The notes below the pieces were generated by a model. That model saw nothing but the letters and a program-made list of their open reading frames with translations, did no database searches and was not told where the DNA came from. Source: Slackia exigua ATCC 700122 (GTDB lineage Bacteria; Actinomycetota; Coriobacteriia; Coriobacteriales; Eggerthellaceae). Taken from it: a stretch of 64,000 nucleotides of DNA. Position 1 is the first letter of the stretch. Each line of letters begins with the position of its first letter. The stretch covers positions 110,258-174,257 of the forward strand of contig NZ_GG700631.1 of assembly GCF_000162875.1 (NCBI RefSeq), written 5' to 3'. Shown here piece by piece: positions 25,395 through 34,159 of this stretch. A program made the translations under genes and the position numbers.

Positions 25395-27203
25395 ATGAAG
25401 AGGATGTCGAGAAGGTCGTTTCTTGCAACCAGCGGAGCAGCCGCCATCGGCGGCGCGCTCGCGCTTTCAGGATGCGGTGCCGGCGGGTCGAAGGCCGCAG
25501 GAGCCATGGCCGACGGCGCATGGGTCGGTTCAGGCGTCGGCAAGCACGGAACCTTCAACGTCGAGGTGGCCGTGAAGGACGGCGCGATCGAACGCATCAA
25601 CGTGCTCGACGCACGTGAAACCCAAGGCATGGGCGACGTCGCCATGGAAGAGATCTCGAAGCTCATCGTCGACAACCAGACGCTGAACGTCGACGGCGTC
25701 TCGGGCGCGACCCTCTCGAGCGGAGCGTTCATAAACGCCGTGGGCGACGCCCTCACGCAGGCGGGCGCCGATGTGAGCGAATGGAAGACGCGTGCCCATG
25801 CGGGCATGTCCGATGCGGAAGACATCCCGACCGAAGCCGACGTCGTGGTCGTCGGCGGCGGCGGAGCCGGATTCGCAGCCGCGATCACGGCCGCCAATGC
25901 CGGCAAGAAGGTCGTCCTGCTCGAGAAGCTCGGCATCCTGGGCGGCGATACCTCCCTGTCCGGCGGCGAGATGGCCGTGCCCGGCAACTGGATCCAGCTC
26001 AAGCAGGGCGTCGAGGACTCGCCCGAAACGCTCGCCGAGGACATGCTCAAGGGCGGCGACAACGTGGGCGACCCCGACCTCGTCAAGGTCATCGCCGAAG
26101 GCACGCTCGACTCAAGCCAGTGGCTCACCTTCGAAGGCGGCGTCTCCTGGGAACACGACCTGCTCTTCTTCGGCGGCCATTCGGTCATGCGCTCCATCAT
26201 CCCCCAGGGCCATACCGGCTCCGAGATGATCGTGAAGCTCACTAAGCGCGCCGGCGAGATCGAGAACCTCACCATCGTGAAGAACATGCGCGCAACCGAG
26301 CTCGTCAAAGACGCTTCAGGCGCCGTCGCCGGCGTGAAGGCCGAAAGCCAGCTATCGGGCAACGCCCATGAATTCAAGGCGAAGGCCGTCGTGCTCGCCT
26401 GCGGCGGATTCGGCTCGAACGTCGACATGCGCGTGAAGTACAACGCCGACATGGACGACAAGATCCTCTCCACCGACTCGGTCGGCGCGCAGGGCGATGG
26501 CCTGACCATGGCATCCGCCATAGGCGCCGAGCTCATCGACATGCAGTACATCCAGACCTATCCCACCTGCGATCCTGAAACCGGCGCGCTGCTCTACGTC
26601 GATGACATGCGCCTTGAGAGCCGCGCCATCATGGTCAACAAGGAAGGCGACCGCTTCGTCGAGGAGCTCGACCGTCGCGATGTGCTTTCGAACGCCATCA
26701 AGAGCCAGACCGGCGGCATGGGCTACATGCTGTGGAACCAGGCTGCGGCCGACGAGACCGGCCTGCTCAAGCAGCATGCCGATGAATACGACAACCTCGA
26801 GAAGCGCGGCATCATCGTGAAGGCCGACACGCTCGAGGAAGCGGCGGCCCACTTCGAGATCGACGCGGACGAGCTGAAGAAGACGGTCGAGCGCTGGAAC
26901 CAGTTCGCGAAGGACGGCAAGGACGCCGACTTCAACTATCGCGCCGACCTCTTCACCATCGATGCCGGCCCGTACTACCTCAACTCCTACAAGCCCGCCG
27001 TCCACTACACGATGGGCGGCCTGCACATCACGACGAATGCCGAGGTCCTGGACGAATCGGGTGCAGCGATCCCCGGCCTGTACGCCGCCGGCGAGGTGGC
27101 CGGCCATAAGATGGGCACGAACCGCCTCGGGTCGTGCTCCATGGCCGATATCTACACCTTCGGCCGTATCGCCGGCGATCAGGCGGCCAACTTCGTCGGG
27201 TAG
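25395..27203 (+). CDS. Tat-exported FMN/FAD fumarate-reductase-like flavoprotein
   Basis: Encodes 602 residues. SRRSFLAT is a twin-arginine signal, with a possible lipobox (ALSGC). Residues about 40-115 are an FMN_bind domain whose DGVSGATLSS holds the Thr that covalently attaches FMN. The FAD module starts at about 152 (ADVVVVGGGGAGFAAAITAA). Active-site pieces include HYTMGGL and the closing AGEVAGHKMGTNRLGSCSMA. This layout matches UrdA/FccA-type reductases that pass electrons from FMN to FAD to reduce an enoate such as fumarate or urocanate outside the cytoplasm. A membrane LuxR regulator is divergent. No cytochrome gene is adjacent, so the electron donor is unknown. Confidence 0.93.
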   Translation: MKRMSRRSFLATSGAAAIGGALALSGCGAGGSKAAGAMADGAWVGSGVGKHGTFNVEVAVKDGAIERINVLDARETQGMGDVAMEEISKLIVDNQTLNVDGVSGATLSSGAFINAVGDALTQAGADVSEWKTRAHAGMSDAEDIPTEADVVVVGGGGAGFAAAITAANAGKKVVLLEKLGILGGDTSLSGGEMAVPGNWIQLKQGVEDSPETLAEDMLKGGDNVGDPDLVKVIAEGTLDSSQWLTFEGGVSWEHDLLFFGGHSVMRSIIPQGHTGSEMIVKLTKRAGEIENLTIVKNMRATELVKDASGAVAGVKAESQLSGNAHEFKAKAVVLACGGFGSNVDMRVKYNADMDDKILSTDSVGAQGDGLTMASAIGAELIDMQYIQTYPTCDPETGALLYVDDMRLESRAIMVNKEGDRFVEELDRRDVLSNAIKSQTGGMGYMLWNQAAADETGLLKQHADEYDNLEKRGIIVKADTLEEAAAHFEIDADELKKTVERWNQFAKDGKDADFNYRADLFTIDAGPYYLNSYKPAVHYTMGGLHITTNAEVLDESGAAIPGLYAAGEVAGHKMGTNRLGSCSMADIYTFGRIAGDQAANFVG

Positions 27204-27334
27204 ACGGATCCGTCGGACCGGGCGGCTCGCTTCGTCGGATGACGGACGATCCGACTGGATGGTTCGCACGCCTCCTGCGCACGGTCCCTTCCTATAGAAC
27301 GTGCGCTCGACGGCGTCATGATCCGCACGTCCTC

Positions 27335-27366
27335 CTCCGAGCAGGATCCCCTCCTCCTGCTCGGAG
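27335..27366 (-). terminator. 12-bp hairpin between reductase and mod operon
   Basis: CTCCGAGCAGGA (27335-27346) and TCCTGCTCGGAG (27355-27366) are perfect inverted copies with an 8-nt loop. They lie between the convergent reductase and modD genes. There is no proper T-run on either side, but the position suggests a bidirectional terminator. Confidence 0.5.
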
Positions 27367-27476
27367 ATATGTTCGAAGCGCCCTGCGCACGCCCCCGTTC
27401 ATCAACCAGGCCACGGTGCTGACGAATGCGCTCACCTGGACGATGAACTCGATGGCGGGCACCGCCATCCGACCGG

Positions 27477-28337
27477 CTACGCAAGACGCTCCATGCGCAC
27501 GCCCACATCGATCGGCTTCGCGTTGAACGGAGCCGTCGTGGCGAGCCCATCAACGCCGGTCGCCGCATAGGCGGCGGCGTTCGTTTCATCAATGCCGCCC
27601 GCAGCGATGATCGTGAGACGGGGATCGATCGCACGCAGCTCGCGCACCAATTCGCTCGTCTCGGCAACCTCGACCTTGTCGAGCTGGACCCCGTCTATCA
27701 GAGGCATGCCTCTGACGCCGCGCGCGAGCACGCGCGCCTCATCGGGCGACGCTTCCACGAAGATCTTCTTCTCCACGCACTTCGCACGCATCGCGGGCAG
27801 CGCGGCACGCAGCCCTTCGAATCCTCCGAGAAACTCCCTGTGCTGCGCGAAGATGAGCACCGTTTCGGAAACGCCCAATCGATGCGGCCATGCTCCACCC
27901 GCCATGACGGCAAGCGTGAGCAGATCCTTCGCGCCAGGCTGGCTCTTGCGCGTGGTCAGGATCTCGCACGCCGGATTCGCCGCATGCGCGGCGTCGACCA
28001 TGGCGCGCGTCTTGGTGGCCACAGCCGACAGATGGTCGTAGACGTTCTGCCCCACCTTCCACATCGCATGGAGCGAAGATGCACGGCCGCTCACGACCAT
28101 AAGCGCGCTTCCCGCGCGCGCACGGGCACCATCGCATACCGCCTGTTCGACGGAAAGGCCTAGCCGCTGGGCGATTCTGCAGTTCGCATCGGTGCCGGCG
28201 ACAATGCAATCCTCGCGCGTCACGTAGGTCATGCGGCCCTGGTTCTTCTCGATGCCCAGAAGCTCGGTCGTAAGATCGATATAAGGCACGTCTTCGGCGA
28301 TAAGCGCGTCGATGCGCGCATCGGCCATCACAAGCAT
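27477..28337 (-). CDS. modD: ModD protein, NadC-like phosphoribosyltransferase
   Basis: Encodes 286 residues of the quinolinate phosphoribosyltransferase fold: an N-terminal sandwich (DVPYIDLTTELLGIEKNQGR) and a barrel with TRKSQPGAKDLLTLAVMAGG (the NadC TRKT-PG-R region, altered) and the late IIAAGGIDETNAAAYAATGV. ModD paralogues occur in molybdate/tungstate transport operons; their exact role is not established. AAGGAGG six bases upstream fixes this ATG. It is the last gene of a four-gene operon, 12 bp after the ATPase stop. Confidence 0.9.
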   Translation of the reverse strand: MLVMADARIDALIAEDVPYIDLTTELLGIEKNQGRMTYVTREDCIVAGTDANCRIAQRLGLSVEQAVCDGARARAGSALMVVSGRASSLHAMWKVGQNVYDHLSAVATKTRAMVDAAHAANPACEILTTRKSQPGAKDLLTLAVMAGGAWPHRLGVSETVLIFAQHREFLGGFEGLRAALPAMRAKCVEKKIFVEASPDEARVLARGVRGMPLIDGVQLDKVEVAETSELVRELRAIDPRLTIIAAGGIDETNAAAYAATGVDGLATTAPFNAKPIDVGVRMERLA

Positions 28338-28349
28338 TGCCGTCCTCCT

Positions 28350-29066
28350 TCAGCCGTCCATTCCCAAAAACGACGATACGTCGGCATCATGCGCCGCATC
28401 GAACAGATCATCTGCCGCAACGACCGCCTTAAGCCCGCCATCAAGCACGATGCCCACGCGATCCGCAAGCTGCTGCGCTTCGTTGAAATCATGCGTGACG
28501 AACACGATCGTGCAATCGAAATCCCGATGCACCATGCGCAGCAGATCGTGCATGCGTGCCTTCGTCGTGGGATCGAGCGCCGAGAACGGCTCGTCCAGAA
28601 TAAGAAGACGGGGCCTTAGCACGAGCGCGCGCGCAAGCGCGGCGCGCTGCGATTCGCCGCCGCTGATCACGCCAGGCATCTTATCCGCCAGGCCCCCGAT
28701 GCCGAATGCTTCGAGCATCTCCCCGACGCGACATCGTTCTTCGTCCGCGCCTACGTGCGCACATTTCAGCCCGTATGCGACGTTATCGCCCACCGTCATG
28801 TGGGGGAAAAGGACGTAGTCCTGATAGAGGATGCCGATGCCCCGGTCTTGGACCGCGATATCGCGTGCGTCACGTCCGTCCAGCAGCACGCGACCCTTAT
28901 AGTCCTCGAATGCGCCGGCGATCGTTTCCATGAGCACGGTCTTGCCCGAACCGGTCGCGCCCAGCACGGCGAACACCTCGCCTGCCTCTATCGCAAGATG
29001 CGGCACGCGCAAGGCGAACGTACCGCGACGAACCACGAGATCCTCGACGTCCACGCGCATGCCCAT
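28350..29066 (-). CDS. modC: Molybdate/tungstate ABC transporter ATPase
   Basis: Encodes 238 residues. Walker A is GATGSGKTVLME (about 34-45), the Q-loop ILYQDYVLFPHMT, the signature ISGGESQRAALARAL, Walker B LLILDEPFSALD and the switch VTHDFNEA. It lacks the C-terminal MOP domain of Escherichia coli ModC, resembling WtpC- and TupC-type ATPases. The start overlaps the permease stop (TGATG). It powers uptake through the permease encoded just upstream. Molybdate versus tungstate cannot be separated by eye. Confidence 0.88.
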   Translation of the reverse strand: MGMRVDVEDLVVRRGTFALRVPHLAIEAGEVFAVLGATGSGKTVLMETIAGAFEDYKGRVLLDGRDARDIAVQDRGIGILYQDYVLFPHMTVGDNVAYGLKCAHVGADEERCRVGEMLEAFGIGGLADKMPGVISGGESQRAALARALVLRPRLLILDEPFSALDPTTKARMHDLLRMVHRDFDCTIVFVTHDFNEAQQLADRVGIVLDGGLKAVVAADDLFDAAHDADVSSFLGMDG

Positions 29067-29893
29067 CAGGCATCGCCTCTCACCCGCGTCGCATGCGACG
29101 GCCCGTTCAAAACATTGGCAAGCACGAGGGTCGCAGCGCTCACGAGAAGCATGATCATCGCCGTCGCCATGGCGGTATCGGTATTGCCGGTGGAAATGCT
29201 CAGATAGATCGACCCAGGAAGCGTTTCGGTGCGCATGCGCGTGACGCCTACGAGCATCAGCGTCGCACCGAACTCGCCCATGCCACGCGCCCAGGTAAGA
29301 ACGAATGCCGAGATGACGGCATTGCGGCACAAGGGCAGCGTGATGGTTCTGAACGTATCGAACGGAGACGCGCCCAGCGTGCGTGCGACGAATTCCATGC
29401 GCGGATTCACATCGGCCATTGCCGTGCGCACCATGCGCAGGGAAAACGGCAGGTTCACAATCATCTGCGCGAACACGATGCCCGCAGGTTGGAACACCAC
29501 GGAAAACCCTGCATGCGCAAGCGCCTTGCCCGCAGGCGAAGAGAACATCACCAGCAAGGCGAAGCCCAGCACGATATAAGGCAGCGACAGGGTGAGCTCC
29601 ATCAGCACCTCCATCGCACGTCGCCCAGGAAAACGCACGTGCGTGAGGGCATAGCCTGCGGGAAGCGCGAGCAGAAGGCATATCGTCGTGGATATCGTCG
29701 ACGTCACGACGCTCATGCGCAGCGAGAACATCACTTCGTCGGAGGATACGGCCTCGTGGAAGTGCGTGATGCCGCTCACGGCGATCGTCGCCACCGTCAT
29801 ACCTACGAAAAGCAGCACGACCAGCGTGGCGGCACCGCATACCAGCGAAAAGGCCTCGCGCGGCCGACGCGTGGGTTTCGATACGCCCTTCAT
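29066..29893 (-). CDS. modB: Molybdate/tungstate ABC transporter permease
   Basis: Encodes 275 residues with about six membrane helices and the EAA coupling loop FVARTLGASPFDTFRTITLP, typical of ModB/CysT-type permeases. The substrate-gate region EFGATLMLVGVTRMRTETLP, with the Thr-Glu-Thr-Leu-Pro, is the common ModB/WtpB ending. It lies between the binding protein (21 bp gap) and the ATPase (1-base overlap). It transports the oxyanion delivered by the Tat-exported lipoprotein. Confidence 0.9.
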   Translation of the reverse strand: MKGVSKPTRRPREAFSLVCGAATLVVLLFVGMTVATIAVSGITHFHEAVSSDEVMFSLRMSVVTSTISTTICLLLALPAGYALTHVRFPGRRAMEVLMELTLSLPYIVLGFALLVMFSSPAGKALAHAGFSVVFQPAGIVFAQMIVNLPFSLRMVRTAMADVNPRMEFVARTLGASPFDTFRTITLPLCRNAVISAFVLTWARGMGEFGATLMLVGVTRMRTETLPGSIYLSISTGNTDTAMATAMIMLLVSAATLVLANVLNGPSHATRVRGDA

Positions 29894-29914
29894 GGTGCGA
29901 AGCGGCGGCGCGCG

Positions 29915-30760
29915 CTATGCGATTTCGTAGCCGGCTGCCGTCCAGACGGCCTTGGCCTCGTCGCCGCCCAAGTAGCTCATGAACGCGTCGAGGGTTTCCT
30001 GGTCCTGCGTATAGGAAAGCTCGACGGCCAGAATGGTCTTGGTGTATGCGCTCATCTCGTCATTCGCGACGGACACGACGCCATCGACCATGTTCTCTTT
30101 CCACACGATGCCCGCGTCGCCCTGATCGGATGCAAGCGCGGTGGCGATCTGAGGAGCCGTGGTGGTCGTGGTGATCTTGTCTTGCAAAGAATCCCACAGT
30201 CCGGCATCGCTCAGGGCCTTCTTCGCGACCTTGCCGATCGCCACGGATTCGGGATCGCCGATCAGAAGGCTGTCGACGTTTCCAAGATCGGCGAGCGCAT
30301 GGACGTCCTTGGGATTAGACGAGGGAACGACCAGCACGGGGATGTGCTTCACCAGATCGGTGGACTTAGTCGTCACGTCGGCCACGCGCTTGGCCTCCTC
30401 GTCCGAGCCGGCGATCCACAGATCTCCCGATTCCGATTCATTGATCTGGGTTTGGATCTGGGCCGCATTCGCATAGGTCACGTTCATCGTGCAGCCTGTT
30501 TCGTCCTGGAAGTCTTGGGCGATCTTCTTGAACGGTTCGGTCATGCCGGCGCCGCAATAGATGTTGAGCGTCTTGCCGGACAGATCGGCAGCTGTTTTCA
30601 TTTCCGCATCCGAAGCGGGCGAATCCGATGCGGCATCGCTCGAAGCAGACCCGCCATCGCGTCCGCATCCGGTAACGGCGAGCAGAGCAGCCGATGCTCC
30701 GAAAACGCCGGAAAGCTTCAAGAAGTTGCGACGGGATAGGTTGCTTGCATTCGTGTTCAA
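29915..30760 (-). CDS. modA: Molybdate/tungstate-binding lipoprotein, Tat-exported
   Basis: Encodes 281 residues from a TTG start (30760) preceded by AAGGAAGGA. The N-terminus carries both a twin-arginine motif (LSRRNFLKLSG) and a lipobox (LLAVTGC), so it is probably a Tat-translocated lipoprotein. The mature part is a ModA-type oxyanion receptor: LNIYCGAGMTEPFKKIAQDF, DLWIAGSDEEAK, and a hinge near VLVVPSSNPKDV. Molybdenum or tungsten supply fits the several oxidoreductases expected in such anaerobes. It is the first gene of the modABCD-like operon. Confidence 0.9.
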   Translation of the reverse strand: MNTNASNLSRRNFLKLSGVFGASAALLAVTGCGRDGGSASSDAASDSPASDAEMKTAADLSGKTLNIYCGAGMTEPFKKIAQDFQDETGCTMNVTYANAAQIQTQINESESGDLWIAGSDEEAKRVADVTTKSTDLVKHIPVLVVPSSNPKDVHALADLGNVDSLLIGDPESVAIGKVAKKALSDAGLWDSLQDKITTTTTAPQIATALASDQGDAGIVWKENMVDGVVSVANDEMSAYTKTILAVELSYTQDQETLDAFMSYLGGDEAKAVWTAAGYEIA

Positions 30761-30893
30761 TGTAGTTCCTTCCTTGATTTGCGCAGTTCGAACGCACGGC
30801 GATCGGCTGCGCCTCCCCGCCATGCGCCCCTCCGGCACATAGCCGACGCCGTCCATGCACCCGTTTCCGCACATGCGGCACGCATAGAAACGA

Positions 30894-30923
30894 ATTATAT
30901 ATTCCTATTTCAGAATATTTCAA
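30894..30923 (-). promoter_or_regulatory. modA promoter with embedded dyad
   Basis: On the minus strand TTGAAA (-35; plus 30918-30923) and TATAAT (-10; plus 30894-30899) are separated by 18 bp, a near-consensus sigma-70-type promoter. The dyad ATATTC-N8-GAATAT (30899-30918) fills the spacer, an ideal position for a repressor such as a ModE/TunR-like protein. No regulator gene is adjacent. Confidence 0.6.
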
Positions 30924-30989
30924 CCAAGGGATAGGGTATGAATTTAGGATCGAAGAAGTGAGCAGGAGTTCCGAGAGCGTGAACGCACC

Positions 30990-31634
30990 CTAAAACCCTA
31001 AGACCTCTTTCATGAAAACACATACTGCGGCGTCTTCTTTCTTCGTAAGAGAGCGCCTGATTCGATCGATTTCATCCATATTGAGATGGGGCCAAATGAT
31101 CCTCGCTGCTTCAGCGTCCTTTTCCTGCTTGCCTTTGCGTTCCTTGTTGATAACCATCTTATGCACCGCATAGGCCTCCGGCGATGGCACGAGCAAGGTC
31201 ATGCCCAGATAGCTGACCTCAACAGTGTTTCGAGAGAGAATATCCATATGCCAAAGACTTTGGGCCGAAACGCCGATATTGGTCTCCAGGGAGGATTCCG
31301 CACCGGCCCCCATCTTGCCGATAAGAAACTCCATCTCCAAACCTGAACGGTCCATTATCTTGGTGGTGCCGGTCAATCTGTCCGATTCGACAATATACCC
31401 TGCATTTCGTGCAGCTGAAGCAAGATGTATGGGCTCTGCAGGCTTTCGCGCATTACGTACCAAGAAATCAACGTCCAAGGTTCTGATGTTCGGCTCGAAT
31501 CCTTCCAGTATGCCAAGCTTGCGAAATAAGTACTCTGCCCATGAGCCGACCAAGATGACATGCTTGAGACAGCCCGTGGCATCCAGAAGCTTAATGAATC
31601 GAGCGAACTCATGCTCTTGAATGCTCATCGACAT
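30990..31634 (-). CDS. Nucleotidyltransferase-like protein, possible toxin
   Basis: Encodes 214 residues. The start of a minimal nucleotidyltransferase fold is visible: HVILVGSWAEYLF (the GSW/GSxA motif) and TLDVDFLVRNARKP, with an Asp-x-Asp pair for Mg2+. The remainder (MEFLIGKMGAG, GMTLLVPSPEAYAVHKMVIN) matches the GSU2403/NTP_transf_8-type and AbiEii-like families. It overlaps the upstream 107-residue gene by 26 bp. Two-gene cassettes of this kind are often toxin-antitoxin or abortive-infection systems, with the transferase as the toxin. The activity is inferred. Confidence 0.75.
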   Translation of the reverse strand: MSMSIQEHEFARFIKLLDATGCLKHVILVGSWAEYLFRKLGILEGFEPNIRTLDVDFLVRNARKPAEPIHLASAARNAGYIVESDRLTGTTKIMDRSGLEMEFLIGKMGAGAESSLETNIGVSAQSLWHMDILSRNTVEVSYLGMTLLVPSPEAYAVHKMVINKERKGKQEKDAEAARIIWPHLNMDEIDRIRRSLTKKEDAAVCVFMKEVLGF

Positions 31635-31932
31635 ACCCCCTTCCTAATGCTTTCACTATTTGGCGACGACTCTTTGCCTGTTCCTTCAAGGCCGCTTCGT
31701 TCTCTTTGCGTCGAGCTATGCCTTGAGCGACGGAGTCGACATCCACCGCCTTCACGTATTCGCTTTTCACATGGACTCCGTCGCGGTACTGCAAATAATA
31801 GTAAGGGCGGCCACCGATCATGCGTTTACGCACGCTGCCGCGGGGAAGCGAGTCATTTTCCGCCTCCATGGCGCGGGATATGCGCAGGGAACGATCGTAT
31901 TCCTCCATGAGCACTTCCTCTAATATCGACAT
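31609..31932 (-). CDS. Putative antitoxin partner of nucleotidyltransferase
   Basis: Encodes 107 residues, highly charged and mostly helical apart from a short beta hairpin (RKRMIGGRPYYYLQYRDGVH). That strand pair, followed by AVDVDSVAQGIARRKENEAA, is typical of small partner proteins encoded before NTP_transf_8-type nucleotidyltransferases. AAAGGAGG precedes the ATG. Its promoter region contains a 13-bp perfect inverted repeat, as expected for an autoregulated antitoxin. I do not see a standard helix-turn-helix. Confidence 0.65.
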   Translation of the reverse strand: MSILEEVLMEEYDRSLRISRAMEAENDSLPRGSVRKRMIGGRPYYYLQYRDGVHVKSEYVKAVDVDSVAQGIARRKENEAALKEQAKSRRQIVKALGRGYVDEHSRA

Positions 31933-31943
31933 TGCTCCTCCTT

Positions 31944-31981
31944 TACCCTACATTTATATAATTATATTTAAATGTAGGGTA
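31944..31981. promoter_or_regulatory. 13-bp perfect inverted repeat operator of the TA-like pair
   Basis: TACCCTACATTTA (31944-31956) and TAAATGTAGGGTA (31969-31981) are exact inverted copies flanking a 12-bp all-A/T core that could hold the -10 element. The repeat ends 11 bp before the putative antitoxin start. The AT-richness contrasts sharply with the surrounding DNA. Confidence 0.65.
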
Positions 31982-32100
31982 ATTTTGAAATGAAGTCCAG
32001 ATATCCGAGCCGTCGCATGGAATAAAAGATGGGACGTCGCGCCACGCGAAACCGACAAGGCCATGAGAGCAGCCAGACACGTCGAAGCGAGACGCCTGCC

Positions 32101-32799
32101 CTACAATTCCAATCGCCTGTTCGTCTCCCGATCCCTCGGCGCCACGGGCTCCATGTCCAGCCGCAGCGCCTGCTCGACCACCTTCATGAGGTCTTCGTCG
32201 CAGATGGTCGGCCTCACCTTCACGAGCCCCACCAGGCCGAATATCACCAAGCAGAACATCTCGTATACCAGGTGTATCTCGATCTGATGATACGCCGCGT
32301 ATTCCGCAACGATGTGATCGTTCAGGCAGTCCACCGTCTCCACCGTCGCACGCACGTCGAACGCATCGCGCACCCCGAGCTCTTCGAGCACGGAAATCAT
32401 CGGCCGCGGTTCCCCGTCCGCATCGTAGAGGGCATAGCGGAACGTATGGACGCAGGTGCGCAAAGAGCCGGCCGTATCGCCGAACGCGCGTGATTCATTC
32501 CATGCGATAACGCTTTCCACCAGGTCTTCCGCATAATCGTCGAGCACCGCCTCGATGATCCCGTTCTTATTGCCGAAGTGGTAGTACGCAAGCTCGCGGG
32601 TCACGTTCGCCTCACGCGCGATGGCTGTCACCGTGGTCTTCCGAACGCCGTCGCGCTCGAAGAGCGCCCGGGCTGTCGCTGCGATCACGCCGGGCGTGCC
32701 TTGAAGACGCCGCGTTTCAGCAAGATTCTCCCGATGCCTGCGTACGTGTGCGGCAGCCTCCTGCGGCGTTCGCTCTCCATAGCGCCGTATCGTCGCCAT
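32101..32799 (-). CDS. TetR-family transcriptional regulator
   Basis: Encodes 232 residues. The helix-turn-helix lies at about 50-95: ALFERDGVRKTTVTAIAREA followed by NVTRELAYYHFGNKNGIIEA. A positively charged N-terminal extension of about 35 residues precedes it. The C-terminal ligand domain (95-232) is not recognisable. AAGGGACGG precedes the start. It is divergent, with 247 bp between, from the first of two tandem membrane-protein genes at 33047, which it probably represses. Confidence 0.9.
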   Translation of the reverse strand: MATIRRYGERTPQEAAAHVRRHRENLAETRRLQGTPGVIAATARALFERDGVRKTTVTAIAREANVTRELAYYHFGNKNGIIEAVLDDYAEDLVESVIAWNESRAFGDTAGSLRTCVHTFRYALYDADGEPRPMISVLEELGVRDAFDVRATVETVDCLNDHIVAEYAAYHQIEIHLVYEMFCLVIFGLVGLVKVRPTICDEDLMKVVEQALRLDMEPVAPRDRETNRRLEL

Positions 32800-33046
32800 G
32801 ACCGTCCCTTCTCTTTCATACGTCTTCGTCCACGTGAGAGTGCTTCTCTACCGCGACCTGGAGATCTTCCGCAAGACCGAATAGCCTGCGGGTTCGAACG
32901 CGTTCTTCTGCGCATGATCCGGAAGCTCTCCGATGGTATTGCACATACAAGAGCCTTTTGTGAAATCATATTATATTCCATGATGCTACACTCCGGGTAA
33001 TTTCACCATCCTGACTTGGGAAAATGTCTCATCAAGGAGGTATGGC

Positions 33047-34009
33047 ATGACGGTTCCCGTTTGGGTCACTCCCGTATCCATGGCGGTCTACACCACGCTC
33101 CTCATGCTCTTCACGGAGTTCATGCGCCGCCATTACCGCACGTCCATGTGGTTCTGGGTGGTTTCGCTCGCCACGGTCCCCTTCTGGATCATGAACATAC
33201 CTTCCGACGACTGGTTCCGCTGGGCGAAGAACCTTTCGGTCATCCTTCCGCTCATCTATGCAGGCATCGGGCGCTTCGCCGCCGTGGAGCAGAAGGACAC
33301 GCCGTTCTGGCGGCTCATGCGCAAGCGCTGGGTACGTTGGACGCTCTACGGCATCGTGTTCTGCAACATCGCCGAAGCCACGCTGCGCGACGTGGAAATG
33401 GGCAACTACATGAACGGCCTGGCGGGCCTCATCCTCTGCATCACCATGCCCTTCGGCGACAAGTACTGGAAGTACGACACCGCCCATTACGGCGAGATCA
33501 TCGCCTATACGGTTCCCATGTGGAACTTCCTCTACACCACGTGGAACGCCTGCTTCGTCTACGCCGAAGGCCACGAGTTCTTCGCCAGCACGTGCTGCAT
33601 TCTTGCGGCGGCCGAGCTGTACCCCCTGATCAAACGTCAGCCTGAGCTCTACATCACAGGACGTATCTACACGCTCGGCATCCACCTGCTGCTGCGCAGC
33701 TGCTTCCCGCTGCTCTTCCCCACCATCATGAACAGCGCCGCCTGGTTCAACCCCGACGTGATGTATTGGTGGGGTATGTTCAACGGCATCATCGGCCTGC
33801 CGTTCGTGTTCTGGTACTGCTACCAGCTCCATGCGGGCAAGGCCGATATCTCCTTCCGCCGCCGCAAAGCCCGCGAGGCATACCTCATCGGACGCGAGAA
33901 GGGCCTCATCGACGACTACGGCGATCCGGTGAATCCCACGGCATCCGCACGCGCGCAAGCCGCGGCCGCGAGCGTCCAGGCAAGCGATGCATCGAAGACG
34001 TCCCGGTAA
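33047..34009 (+). CDS. Multi-spanning membrane protein (DUF5692-like), copy 1
   Basis: Encodes 320 residues with about eight to nine membrane helices and a cytoplasmic tail (about 275-320, RRRKAREAYLIGREKGLIDD). The motifs NIAEATLRD, NYMNGLAGLIL and VPMWNFLYTTWNACF recur in the next gene, so the two are paralogues of equal length. The family resembles DUF5692-type proteins of Coriobacteriia; no enzyme activity is known to me. AAGGAGG precedes the start. The two genes probably form an operon controlled by the divergent TetR. Confidence 0.8.
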   Translation: MTVPVWVTPVSMAVYTTLLMLFTEFMRRHYRTSMWFWVVSLATVPFWIMNIPSDDWFRWAKNLSVILPLIYAGIGRFAAVEQKDTPFWRLMRKRWVRWTLYGIVFCNIAEATLRDVEMGNYMNGLAGLILCITMPFGDKYWKYDTAHYGEIIAYTVPMWNFLYTTWNACFVYAEGHEFFASTCCILAAAELYPLIKRQPELYITGRIYTLGIHLLLRSCFPLLFPTIMNSAAWFNPDVMYWWGMFNGIIGLPFVFWYCYQLHAGKADISFRRRKAREAYLIGREKGLIDDYGDPVNPTASARAQAAAASVQASDASKTSR

Positions 34010-34159
34010 GACATCGACCTTTGCGCCGATAAGGCTATCGACCCTTGCGCATCCCTTATTCCCCATTCGTCGTCGAGGCGAAGAGCGCGGCCGCTGCGTT
34101 GGAAGCGGTGGATGCCGCGTCTCAAGAAACGTGGCAGAAGAAACATTCGAGGAGCAACG

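Noticed and set aside
27316-27468. 50-codon minus-strand frame after modD with a hydrophobic segment
   Set aside because: No ribosome binding site, it spans the terminator-like hairpin, and it ends in a low-complexity Arg/Gly tail; not supportable as a gene.
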